Assembly (NCBI GenBank): GCA_019243075.1
Contig: JAFAUV010000248.1
Span: 1-14,438, forward strand
Length of the DNA stretch: 14,438 bases
Reading direction: 5' to 3'
DNA from: Bradyrhizobium sp.
GTDB taxonomy: Bacteria; Pseudomonadota; Alphaproteobacteria; Rhizobiales; Xanthobacteraceae
A model generated the notes under the pieces. That model was not told the origin of the DNA, did not search any database, and worked only from the letters and a program-made list of their open reading frames with translations. Made by a program: the position numbers and the translations under genes. Below, one piece after another: positions 8,401 through 12,810 of the stretch. How positions within the stretch are numbered: the stretch's first letter is position 1; the number at the start of each line of letters is the position of its first letter.

Positions 8401-8617
8401 GTCCGTCCTGGCCGGAAGGTCTTGCTTGCGGCGGTTTTGCGTCTGCGCCGGCAATCGCCTTCAGCAGTCGCCGCCGGTTTCCGAGCGACAGCCCAAGCTT
8501 TTCGAGGTCGGCGTCGCTCAAATCGCTGACGATGTCGAGATCGACGTCATTGGCCTCGAATATATCGGCATATTGCTCGAGCTGATGGCTGCGCAGCCAG
8601 TCGCGAAGATCACTCAT
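5417..8617 (-). CDS. SAM domain / class III adenylate cyclase / AAA ATPase / TPR signalling protein
   Basis: A large cytoplasmic signalling protein of 1066 aa. Domains in order: a SAM-like domain (about 3-55); a linker rich in Gly, Pro and Gln; a class III cyclase homology domain (about 80-255); a P-loop ATPase domain (about 277-550) with Walker A GEAGIGKS (307-314) and Walker B VLIVLEDAHWID (433-444); and a long helical TPR-like C-terminus. The cyclase looks active: metal aspartates D89 (LFADMVGST) and D133 (KFMGDG), transition-state N207 and R211 (NLAAR), and K129 with T200 at the purine-selecting positions, a Lys/Thr pair that favours ATP over GTP. The ATG at 8617 was chosen because GGGAGA lies just upstream and the SAM domain starts there; the frame extends to 8668. 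The sensor input is unknown. The ATPase/TPR half resembles signal-integrating regions of STAND-type regulators. Confidence 0.92.
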   Translation of the reverse strand: MSDLRDWLRSHQLEQYADIFEANDVDLDIVSDLSDADLEKLGLSLGNRRRLLKAIAGADAKPPQARPSGQDGPGPGEAERRQVTVLFADMVGSTALSAKVDPELLGTVIRRYQDAAAGAIGRYGGFVAKFMGDGLLAYFGFPQAFEDAAERAVRAAINLLAETSGIELPDQGRVQARVGIATGLVVVGEIIGSGTAQERTIVGETPNLAARLQALAEADTILVSDTTQTLLGGLFELECSGEHELRGFDRPVRAWRVRCEASVESRFAAIHAGRNRPLIGRSHEMGLMLERWGLARHGDGQIITVIGEAGIGKSRAIEALMETIAAEPHARIHLQCSPHHSDSALHPVIQYVGRAAGFAAADRPAARIDKLKARFARRMTSDPTALSLLAELLSIPVPEAAAPPSPQTPAQRKASTLALIVDEFLQGAGGGPVLIVLEDAHWIDATTLELMTRLTDSIGRARALAVVTARPDFSPPWLARPHATLLTLGRLGRHECVQLASGVAAAHGLPAQTIAAIIARTDGVPLFVEELTRSVIESAGGGDAVPATLKDSLMARLDRLGEAREVAQLAAVIGRQFALALLSSVAGRSSGVLDAMLAKLVSAGIVFPEESGLERSFTFKHALLRDAAYESLLLSRRRDWHGRIARALEQQFAEVVTGEPGLLAYHFGEAGLSLAACDYRRRAGDQAVSHSAYLEAIAHFSAGLALAETMPAQEGMPLQLQFLLKLAAALVVAHGLHSAEAESAYLRASEIGAKLQDAASAFQAKWGLWLNANIRRKTALARARAGELVALAQGSADEELLLEAHHCRWSTAFFGGDVQATLEGCRIGIGLYDMARHRHLGHAFGGHDPGVCAHAQCSNALQLLGDREMAVQNFSRALALAEALDHPNSVAHALHNGSIGLQLSADRKATFATARRAVEMSERFGLLPWRAGSLILIAWATAEGGGVSEAARLIDAEIGNAAAVGPLPQYYLGLAAEVLLAAGRPADSLVHLDRAMAGIDEPGIGFYLPEIFRLRGACLLALDRENTHEARRAFHSAREIAERQGAAVLQRRAEAALAELADRASA

Positions 8618-8652
8618 GCCGTCTCCCAACCCGGCGGCGAGACTGACGCGTT

Positions 8653-8684
8653 GCGCCAGCCGTAGCAAGGCTGGCGCGGGTCAA
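8653..8684 (-). promoter_or_regulatory. Predicted promoter and overlapping inverted repeat of the cyclase gene
   Basis: On the minus strand, TTGACCC (8684-8678), an 11-bp spacer and GCTACGGC (8666-8659) resemble the alphaproteobacterial housekeeping promoter pattern TTGACGS-N10-14-GCTANAWC. The start of transcription would be near 8652, giving a leader of about 35 nt. A perfect 9-bp inverted repeat, GCGCCAGCC (8653-8661) and GGCTGGCGC (8669-8677) around a 7-nt loop, covers the -10 and spacer. It could be an operator, or a hairpin if transcription starts further upstream. Confidence 0.45.
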
Positions 8685-8884
8685 TTGGCCCAAAGAATGG
8701 CCGTCGACGGAAGCGGAACGGTGCTCTTGTACGCCGCAATCGCGGCGCCTTGCGCATCCGCCCCCGTTCGTGCCGTCATCGCCGATGCCAGATGGCCGCA
8801 CAAGGCCTGCGCGTTCCGGCCAAGTTTCGCAACGGCATCGGTGCGATCGCGACCTTCACCCCCTCCGTTGCAAAAATGCCGCTT
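8685..8884. other. Intergenic stretch with no convincing gene
   Basis: About 200 bp between the cyclase promoter and the repeat block. Open frames exist on the + strand in several phases (for example from 8750), but they have arginine- and proline-heavy compositions, no ribosome binding site and no recognisable domain. They continue into the repeat block. I see no RNA gene or clear promoter here. A decayed gene cannot be excluded. Confidence 0.4.
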
Positions 8885-9330
8885 GCGCCGTCGGGCAAAT
8901 CACCTGCAGTGAGTCGCGTCGTCCTGCTCCGAACCGAGGGGCGTTTCGCGATCGTCAGTTACGTTGGAGCAGGATGCGATGGACGCGAATGGCGCGCGCT
9001 GACGAGGCGCGCCGACGCGGACGGCCAAAGCGTGTGGTCCTGATCCTCCGACGCTGGGATCAAGCTCGGCGAGATCATCGGCGAGCGACGGGGACTAAAA
9101 GCCCGGCACCCCGAGGAGAGCGCGCCATAGGCTGTTAACACCAATCGCGTGCGGGAATGCCGGGTCGCTCCGGTGAACCTGCGGTGACTACACTCGTGTG
9201 CTTTCTACCTTTGCACACGAGGCTGCGGGTGCACCTTGCACCCGGCATTCCCCACGCCGTCTTGGGGCGGAGCGGTTCATCCCTCGGACGCCATTCGCGC
9301 CGCGAGAACGCGTAGCCATGCCGGTTATCG
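8885..9330. repeat. Structured intergenic repeat block of Bradyrhizobium type
   Basis: This non-coding block resembles, from memory, a family of repeated intergenic sequences in Bradyrhizobium genomes, often mis-annotated as short hypothetical proteins. Landmarks are the stretch around GTGTGGTCCTGATC (9031-9044), GGGAATGCCGGGT (9153-9165), GCACACGAGGCTGCGGGTGC (9213-9232), ACCCGGCATTCCC (9240-9252) and CGCCGCGAGAACGCG (9298-9312). The right half folds into nested stems. I see no transposase, target-site duplication or terminal repeats, and the left boundary is a guess. Short frames inside it (for example + 9198-9458) are treated as spurious. Confidence 0.5.
9153..9252. repeat. Nested inverted repeat, RNA-like fold
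   Basis: A perfect 13-bp outer stem, GGGAATGCCGGGT (9153-9165) with ACCCGGCATTCCC (9240-9252), encloses a perfect 8-bp stem TCGTGTGC (9194-9201) with GCACACGA (9213-9220) and its 11-nt pyrimidine-rich loop. A competing stem, GGGTGC (9227-9232) with GCACCC (9238-9243), uses part of the outer right arm, so two folds are possible. The symmetry gives no strand preference. Confidence 0.7.
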
Positions 9331-9385
9331 ACATCCTGAATCGGAAATCTGGGGGCCTTACGGAAGACGCAAGCGTCCAATGTAA

Positions 9386-9410
9386 GGAACGCTCGATCCG
9401 CCGCGGCGTT
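9386..9410 (+). promoter_or_regulatory. EcfG-type (general stress response) promoter
   Basis: GGAAC (9386-9390), exactly 16 bp, then CGTT (9407-9410) is a full match to the consensus known for the alphaproteobacterial general stress sigma factor EcfG. The -10 ends 8 bp before the ATG at 9419, so transcription should begin at or next to the start codon. This predicts a leaderless mRNA and agrees with the lack of any Shine-Dalgarno sequence. Confidence 0.65.
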
Positions 9411-9418
9411 GGCTCGTC

Positions 9419-9664
9419 ATGGAAAAGCTGTCGCATCTGGTCGAAAACGCCTTCATGATCGCCTGGGAATATCTGGAGGCGACGGGCGAACTCGGAGAAC
9501 CCGAGCGCTCGGCCACTGAGCTGCTCGATGTCATCGAGGTCATGATCCAGAGCGGAGAGCGGCGCCGTATCCTGATCGCGAACACGGCGATCGACGTCTA
9601 CAAGCGCAGGCGGCGCGAAAACGAGGCGAGACATGGACGGCCTGACCGGGCAGGAGCAGCCTGA
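9419..9664 (+). CDS. Small conserved-looking hypothetical protein (81 aa), likely stress-regulated
   Basis: This short acidic-to-basic protein has no domain I can name. Residues 8-60 read as two or three amphipathic helices (ENAFMIAWEYLEATGELG, then SATELLDVIEVMIQSGERRR and an IANTAIDVYKRRRR segment). It resembles small hypothetical proteins common in Bradyrhizobium, from memory. There is no signal peptide or membrane segment, so a small helical cytoplasmic protein is likely. Start choice: the ATG at 9419 lies 8 bp after the -10 of an EcfG-type promoter and has no ribosome binding site, consistent with leaderless translation. The next in-frame ATG (9455) also lacks one. The gene is convergent with the small gene pair at 9732-10189, which also has an EcfG-like motif. 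Confidence 0.72.
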   Translation: MEKLSHLVENAFMIAWEYLEATGELGEPERSATELLDVIEVMIQSGERRRILIANTAIDVYKRRRRENEARHGRPDRAGAA

Positions 9665-9731
9665 CGGTCCAGGGATCAACGTCAGACGCGGGGCAGGGCC
9701 GGCGCGCGATCGTCCGTCTCAGGTAGCGCGC

Positions 9732-10055
9732 TTAGGCGTGCCGGAACGGAGCGGTCAGCCGGTAGCGCAGGATGATCAGCCTCGACCACACTCTGGCGAA
9801 CCAGCGCAGCTTCAGGAGCTTCGGCTTTACGATCACGAACAGCCGTTCGACGAGCACAAGGCTCATCGCGTAGACCGCGACGATCATGACCGTTCCGGTG
9901 ATCCAATGACCCTCACCGGCGATCGCGACCGCGACCAGCTTCAACGGCTCAACGAGGGAGGTCGGCACGGCAAGCAACAACAACGACTGGTACGGCCCCA
10001 GCCGTTCGATCCAACGCCGCAAGCCGCGCGCCGTGCTGCCTCGCGCGGTGATCAT
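9732..10055 (-). CDS. Small hypothetical membrane protein, two helices
   Basis: A 107-aa protein with two predicted membrane helices at about 22-46 and 50-72. A basic amphipathic N-terminus (GLRRWIERLGPY) precedes them, and a strongly basic C-terminal tail (VKPKLLKLRWFARVW...RLTAP) follows. The charge pattern suggests a hairpin with both ends in the cytoplasm. I recognise it only as a hypothetical type seen in Bradyrhizobium relatives; no function is known to me. Its ATG overlaps the stop of the upstream gene as ATGA (10052-10055), so it is translationally coupled to that gene and shares its promoter. It converges on the 81-aa gene with a 67-bp gap in which I see no clear terminator. Confidence 0.72.
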   Translation of the reverse strand: MITARGSTARGLRRWIERLGPYQSLLLLAVPTSLVEPLKLVAVAIAGEGHWITGTVMIVAVYAMSLVLVERLFVIVKPKLLKLRWFARVWSRLIILRYRLTAPFRHA

Positions 10056-10189
10056 TTCGAGCCCTTCGACACGACGTCTTCATCGCGCTCGGTGCTCTTC
10101 GGACGGGGCGGCGGCTTCGGCACGCCGGCCTGGCCGCCATGTTTGCCGCCCATATCCTGCTTGCCTTCGAGGTCGTTCTTGTCGGACAT
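10052..10189 (-). CDS. Very small hydrophilic hypothetical protein (45 aa)
   Basis: A lysine-, glycine- and proline-rich peptide (MSDKNDLEGKQDMGG..., then a PKPPPRPKSTERDEDVV tail) with no hydrophobic segment. It is probably disordered and has no recognisable domain. The ATG at 10189 has a good GAGGAG about 7 nt upstream; the frame stays open to 10237, but those extra residues overlap the promoter motif and look non-coding. It is the first gene of a two-gene unit, overlapping the two-helix membrane protein by ATGA. Small hydrophilic peptides of this kind are frequent in stress regulons, which fits the EcfG-like motif upstream, but that is inference. Confidence 0.68.
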   Translation of the reverse strand: MSDKNDLEGKQDMGGKHGGQAGVPKPPPRPKSTERDEDVVSKGSK

Positions 10190-10210
10190 GACGATCTCCT
10201 CGAGGTTGAA

Positions 10211-10235
10211 GACGCCTACGGCGAAAAGTCGTTCC
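10211..10235 (-). promoter_or_regulatory. EcfG-like promoter for the two small genes
   Basis: On the minus strand GGAAC (10235-10231), 16 bp, then CGTC (10214-10211) matches the EcfG consensus except for the final T of CGTT. The predicted start of transcription, near 10204, leaves a leader of about 15 nt that still contains the GAGGAG ribosome binding site of the ATG at 10189. The motif lies between the PAS gene stop (10269) and the small gene pair. Confidence 0.45.
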
Positions 10236-10268
10236 AACGCGCCTCAGGGAACAAGGGTCGGTCTCTTG

Positions 10269-10826
10269 CTACCGGAGGCCTTCATACACAATGAAACCGC
10301 GGGCGATCGCGAGCTTGCGCAGGGCGCGGGGCAGGAGCTTCTGCACCGGCGGATGGATGTAGCGCCACGAGGTCAGCACGAGCTCGCCGACCGCGCCGTG
10401 GTGGGTCCCGAAGGGAGCAAGCAGCCCGGTCAGGCTGATCGGCGTGTGCGCGCGGCTGTTGAAGGGAAGCAGCAAGAGCTCGAAATGGCTGGTCGGGCCG
10501 TGCGGCGAGGTCGCGGCGAGGCCGGCGACCGCGGGCAGCGTCTCGTCGGCAACGGCGGCGGTGATCTCCTCGATCTCGCGCCGGCTCTCGGCGGCAAAGA
10601 GGCCGGTGAAGCTCTGGTTCTTCACGTCGCGGCCGAACAGGGCACAGACCCGCGTGCCGGCGACGCGGAACGGATAGCCGGCCGCTGCCTCGCAGGAAAG
10701 GACGAAGATGTCGCCGAGCAGCTCACGAAGGGCGGCGGGCTCGATAACGCCGCGGTCGGGCGCCCGCGCGTCGCCCCGCTTGCTGTCCCAATAAGCGAAA
10801 AACTGCCGGTTGGCCGGATGCTTCAT
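10269..10826 (-). CDS. PAS_5-family single-domain protein (MopJ-like)
   Basis: A 185-aa cytoplasmic protein matching the alphaproteobacterial PAS_5 family (one PAS-like domain filling most of the chain). Characteristic pieces are the N-terminal FFAYWDSKRG, LLGDIFVL with the following FRVAGTRVCALFGRD (about 53-67), the QSFTGLF strand and a LLLLPFNSR segment before a conserved LTGLLAPF. No catalytic or output domain is attached, so it probably works by protein-protein contact. Caulobacter MopJ, a polar cell-cycle modulator, is as I recall a single-domain PAS protein of this kind; a shared function is only inference. The ATG at 10826 is favoured because GGGGGTGAG lies 7 nt upstream; a GTG at 10838 is the alternative. 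Its upstream region holds a 20-bp palindrome and a CtrA-type box. Confidence 0.85.
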   Translation of the reverse strand: MKHPANRQFFAYWDSKRGDARAPDRGVIEPAALRELLGDIFVLSCEAAAGYPFRVAGTRVCALFGRDVKNQSFTGLFAAESRREIEEITAAVADETLPAVAGLAATSPHGPTSHFELLLLPFNSRAHTPISLTGLLAPFGTHHGAVGELVLTSWRYIHPPVQKLLPRALRKLAIARGFIVYEGLR

Positions 10827-10852
10827 GACGCAACTCACCCCCGCATGGCCCG

Positions 10853-10872
10853 GCGGGACAGATCTGTCCCGC
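10853..10872. promoter_or_regulatory. 20-bp perfect palindrome, operator candidate
   Basis: GCGGGACAGATCTGTCCCGC is identical to its reverse complement over all 20 bases. It ends 26 bp upstream of the PAS gene ATG, just before the ribosome binding site. It could be an operator for a dimeric regulator. As RNA it would form only a strained hairpin because there is no loop, which favours DNA binding. I cannot name the regulator. Confidence 0.5.
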
Positions 10873-10961
10873 TTTTGCGCATGCGCGTTCCCGAAACACG
10901 TTGTGCCGAACGGAGGGTGCAGCGTCCATGCCGCGCGCGGCCGGCGCGGCCGCTTTGCGGT

Positions 10962-10978
10962 GTTAACGTTAAGTTAAC
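10962..10978. promoter_or_regulatory. CtrA-type binding site
   Basis: GTTAACGTTAAGTTAAC contains TTAA (10963-10966), seven bases, then TTAAC (10974-10978), an exact match to the known CtrA consensus TTAA-N7-TTAAC; a third TTAA lies between. It is an AT-rich island in very GC-rich DNA. It sits just upstream of the predicted small-RNA -35 (10987) and about 136 bp upstream of the divergent PAS gene ATG, so it could act on either. Confidence 0.6.
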
Positions 10979-10986
10979 GATGCGGT

Positions 10987-11014
10987 TTGCGATCGCTTCG
11001 AATGCGGCTAGGGT
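10987..11014 (+). promoter_or_regulatory. Predicted promoter of the small RNA
   Basis: TTGCGA (10987-10992), a 16-bp spacer and TAGGGT (11009-11014, within GGCTAGGGTCC) resemble an alphaproteobacterial housekeeping promoter. Transcription would start near 11021. The CtrA-type box lies about 43-58 bp upstream of that point, a usual place for an activator. Confidence 0.4.
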
Positions 11015-11020
11015 CCACGC

Positions 11021-11186
11021 GCTTCCCGGTTTTCTCCAGGTTCCCGGGCAAGCCTTACACAGGCGGCGTCAAACAGATTGGTCCCGCGCTCGTGCGGGTG
11101 GGCGGGGTATTCCGCGCCCACGCGAGCCACTCAAGGCCACAGGCGATCAGGGAGGGTGTTCTCAGCGCCCTCCCTTCGTTTTGTTT
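11021..11186 (+). ncRNA. Predicted small RNA of about 165 nt
   Basis: This is called from structure, not homology. Between a promoter-like sequence and a strong intrinsic terminator lie four hairpins: CCCGG (11025-11029) with CCGGG (11044-11048); GCCT (11052-11055) with AGGC (11061-11064); a long arm of GCTCG (11088-11092) with CGAGC (11123-11127) enclosing GTGGGCG (11098-11104) with CGCCCAC (11115-11121); and the terminator. An alternative local stem, CCCGC (11083-11087) with GCGGG (11094-11098), competes with the third arm. It is not a tRNA, and I see no 6S, SRP, RNase P or tmRNA signature. No ribosome binding site or credible short ORF is visible inside. It could also be a long leader of the rhomboid gene cut off by the terminator. 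Confidence 0.5.
11150..11186 (+). terminator. Intrinsic terminator
   Basis: GGGAGGG (11150-11156) pairs perfectly with CCCTCCC (11168-11174), extended by three weaker pairs into an 11-base interval. The T-rich tract TTCGTTTTGTTT (11175-11186) follows at once. This is the clearest Rho-independent terminator in the window. No protein gene on the + strand ends upstream of it for 1.4 kb, so it must serve a non-coding transcript or an attenuator. Confidence 0.75.
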
Positions 11187-11261
11187 CGGCCCGGCGAAAA
11201 TCTCGCCTCCCGTTCGCCTGCGTCCCGGCGTGCGCGGAGGGGGAATTGTCCGACTGCGCAC

Positions 11262-11291
11262 TTGCACAGCGAGGGCAAAGGCGCCTATCTC
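11262..11291 (+). promoter_or_regulatory. Predicted promoter of the rhomboid gene
   Basis: TTGCAC (11262-11267), an 18-bp spacer and TATCTC (11286-11291) form a plausible sigma-70-type promoter. It lies after the terminator at 11150-11186 and gives a leader of about 37 nt to the TTG start at 11334. This argues that the rhomboid gene is transcribed separately from the small RNA. Confidence 0.35.
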
Positions 11292-11333
11292 AACTATCTC
11301 CTCACCAAACGCCGCCAAAAGGTCTGCCCGTCC

Positions 11334-12134
11334 TTGGATTCCCCTCAAAACCCCGCCCAGGACGTGCGAGCAGATTTGCCCCCGGCTGCGGCAAAAGAGC
11401 CGATCCTGACACTGCCGCCGGCGCTGACCGCCTATGTGCTGCTGCTCGCGATCATTCATCTGCGCGTATTGCTGCCGCCGGCCTGGGAAGAATGGACCAT
11501 CGACGTGTTCGGCTTCATCCCCAAGCGCTACGACACGACGCTGCTCGACGTGACGTTTCCCGGCGGCGCGGGCGCGAAAGCCTGGACTTTCGTCACCTAT
11601 TCGCTTCTGCATGCCAATCTCCGCCATATCGGCTTCAACGTGCTGTGGCTGTTGCCCTTCGGCAGTGCGCTGGCGCGGCGTTTCGGGCCCGCGCGGTTCT
11701 ACATCTTCATGGCGGTGACGGCAGCGGCCGGCGCGCTCGCCCATCTCGTCACCCATGAGCATGCGCTGGCGCCGATGATCGGCGCGTCGGCTTCGGTCTC
11801 CGGCACCATGGCGGCGGCGATCCGCTTCGCCTTCGTGAGAGGAAGCTTCCTGTCGTTCTCCCGCGGCGACGCCGATGCCGCCGCGAAAGTCCCGGCGCTG
11901 TCGCTGTCGGGGGCGCTGCGCAACGGGCGGGTGCTCGCCTTTCTCGCGATCTGGTTCGGCCTCAACATCGTCTTCGGCGTCGGCTCGATCGCGATCGGCA
12001 TGGAGGGCCAGAGTGTCGCCTGGCAGGCGCATATCGGCGGCTTCTTTGCCGGCCTGTTGCTGTTCTCGCTGTTCGATCCGGTGCCGCACGGCGAAAGCGA
12101 TGCTGCAGGTGCGTTGTCGAAGCCGCCGGGCTAG
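11334..12134 (+). CDS. Rhomboid-family intramembrane serine protease (TTG start)
   Basis: A 266-aa inner-membrane protease that cleaves transmembrane segments of other proteins. Catalytic features are visible: HANLRHIGFN (H93, H98, N102) in the second helix region, nucleophile S152 in GASASVSG (GxSx motif), and catalytic H233 in AHIGGFFAG. About six hydrophobic segments span 28-50, 84-112, 121-141, 149-168, 198-221 and 230-247. The frame is open upstream for 1.7 kb by chance, but the protein cannot start there because it would cover the PAS gene antisense and the terminator at 11150. I chose TTG at 11334, giving MDSPQNPAQD; GTG at 11364 is the alternative. A weak AAAAGG lies 11 nt or more upstream. 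Helices 4 and 5 are joined by a longer Ser/Ala loop (171-195). Substrates are unknown. Confidence 0.9.
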   Translation: MDSPQNPAQDVRADLPPAAAKEPILTLPPALTAYVLLLAIIHLRVLLPPAWEEWTIDVFGFIPKRYDTTLLDVTFPGGAGAKAWTFVTYSLLHANLRHIGFNVLWLLPFGSALARRFGPARFYIFMAVTAAAGALAHLVTHEHALAPMIGASASVSGTMAAAIRFAFVRGSFLSFSRGDADAAAKVPALSLSGALRNGRVLAFLAIWFGLNIVFGVGSIAIGMEGQSVAWQAHIGGFFAGLLLFSLFDPVPHGESDAAGALSKPPG

Positions 12135-12207
12135 TCAAGCAGCATTGGGTCAGGCGCCGTGACGGATTGCGCGCGACGGCGATTCCGTTCATCATCTCTC
12201 GAAGGAT

Positions 12208-12228
12208 GAGCCGCAACGAAAGCGGCTC
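12208..12228. repeat. Hairpin between the rhomboid and CBS genes
   Basis: GAGCCGC (12208-12214) and GCGGCTC (12222-12228) form a perfect 7-bp stem around the loop AACGAAA. No T-run follows in either direction, so it is a weak terminator candidate at best. It may sit in the leader of the CBS gene, 72 bp before its ATG. Nothing else is evident in the 166-bp gap. Confidence 0.45.
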
Positions 12229-12300
12229 CAGATGGTTGTCCTACTTACGATGGAAACCGGCCCGATTTTTCCAGAGGGCGGACTGACCAGGGAGGCGACA

Positions 12301-12732
12301 ATGACGGTGCGATCCATCCTCGATTCCAAGGGCCATCAAGTCGAGAGCATCCAGCCGGGGGCAACGCTCTCGGATGCGGTACGGCTCCTCGGTGAGAAGA
12401 AGATCGGTGCGGTGCTGGTGTTGAACATGGCCGGCCACATCGAGGGTATCCTGTCGGAGCGCGATATCGTGCGTGTCTTGAGCGAGCGCGGCGCCGGCGT
12501 GCTCGACGAGCCGGTCAGCGCCGTGATGACCCGAAAGGTGGTGAGCTGCCGCCCCGCCGACACCGTCGCCGCGATCATGGAGATGATGACGATCGGCAAA
12601 TTCCGGCACCTGCCGGTGGTCGAGGAAGGCAGGGTGGTCGGCCTAATCTCGATCGGCGACATCGTCAAGCGGCGCGTGCAGGAATATGAGCGCGAACAGG
12701 AAGCGCTGCGCGATTACATCAAGACGGCGTAG
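12301..12732 (+). CDS. Twin CBS-domain protein
   Basis: A 143-aa stand-alone CBS pair (a Bateman module), cytoplasmic, of the kind that binds adenine nucleotides such as AMP, ATP or S-adenosyl compounds. CBS1 spans about 8-68, with the signature LSERDIVRVLSERG. CBS2 spans about 74-130, with VMTRKVVSC, the FRHLPVVEEGRVVGLISIGD motif and VKRR. A short charged helix (EYEREQEALRDYIKTA) closes the protein. The ATG at 12301 has GGGAGG 7-8 nt upstream; the frame is open to 12232, but the extra 23 residues are not family-like. No catalytic domain is attached, so it probably regulates a partner protein. It is convergent with the patatin gene. The partner and ligand are unknown. Confidence 0.92.
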   Translation: MTVRSILDSKGHQVESIQPGATLSDAVRLLGEKKIGAVLVLNMAGHIEGILSERDIVRVLSERGAGVLDEPVSAVMTRKVVSCRPADTVAAIMEMMTIGKFRHLPVVEEGRVVGLISIGDIVKRRVQEYEREQEALRDYIKTA

Positions 12733-12740
12733 GGGCGGAT

Positions 12741-12780
12741 CGGCAAAAGCGGGCACCGGTCTTCCGAAAGGATCATGCCC
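12741..12780. repeat. Small palindromic intergenic repeat
   Basis: The 78-bp gap between the convergent CBS and patatin genes contains AAAAGCGGGCACCGGTCTTC (12745-12764) and GATCATGCCCC (12771-12781). GGGCA (12751-12755) pairs with TGCCC (12776-12780), with an inner CTT/AAG stem and a CCGA loop. The wording (AAGCGGGCACCGGT, then ATCATGC) resembles a short repeat family I associate with Rhizobiales, from memory. An A-rich tract follows at 12782-12800. It may double as a termination region for either gene. Confidence 0.5.
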
Positions 12781-12810
12781 CAATAAAAACCAAAATAAAA
12801 ACGCGGCAGC

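Noticed and set aside
5282..8665. 1127-codon open frame on the + strand opposite the cyclase gene
   Set aside because: It is an antisense shadow made possible by high GC at third codon positions. The minus strand carries the intact SAM, cyclase and ATPase motifs, while this frame is Arg/Gln/His-rich with no domain.
8750..9043. 97-codon + strand frame upstream of the repeat core
   Set aside because: No ribosome binding site, biased composition and extension into the repeat block make coding unlikely, although a decayed gene is possible.
8885..9330. Reading the repeat block as an insertion sequence
   Set aside because: No transposase, no terminal inverted repeats at plausible ends and no target-site duplication are visible. 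The inverted repeats are internal.
9198..9458. 86-codon frame inside the repeat block
   Set aside because: It follows the hairpins of the non-coding repeat, lacks a ribosome binding site and overlaps the EcfG-type promoter and the start of the 81-aa gene.
9633..11333. In-frame 5' extension of the rhomboid frame (833 codons in total)
   Set aside because: It would run antisense through the PAS_5 gene and the small gene pair and across an intrinsic terminator. The family N-terminus begins at 11334.
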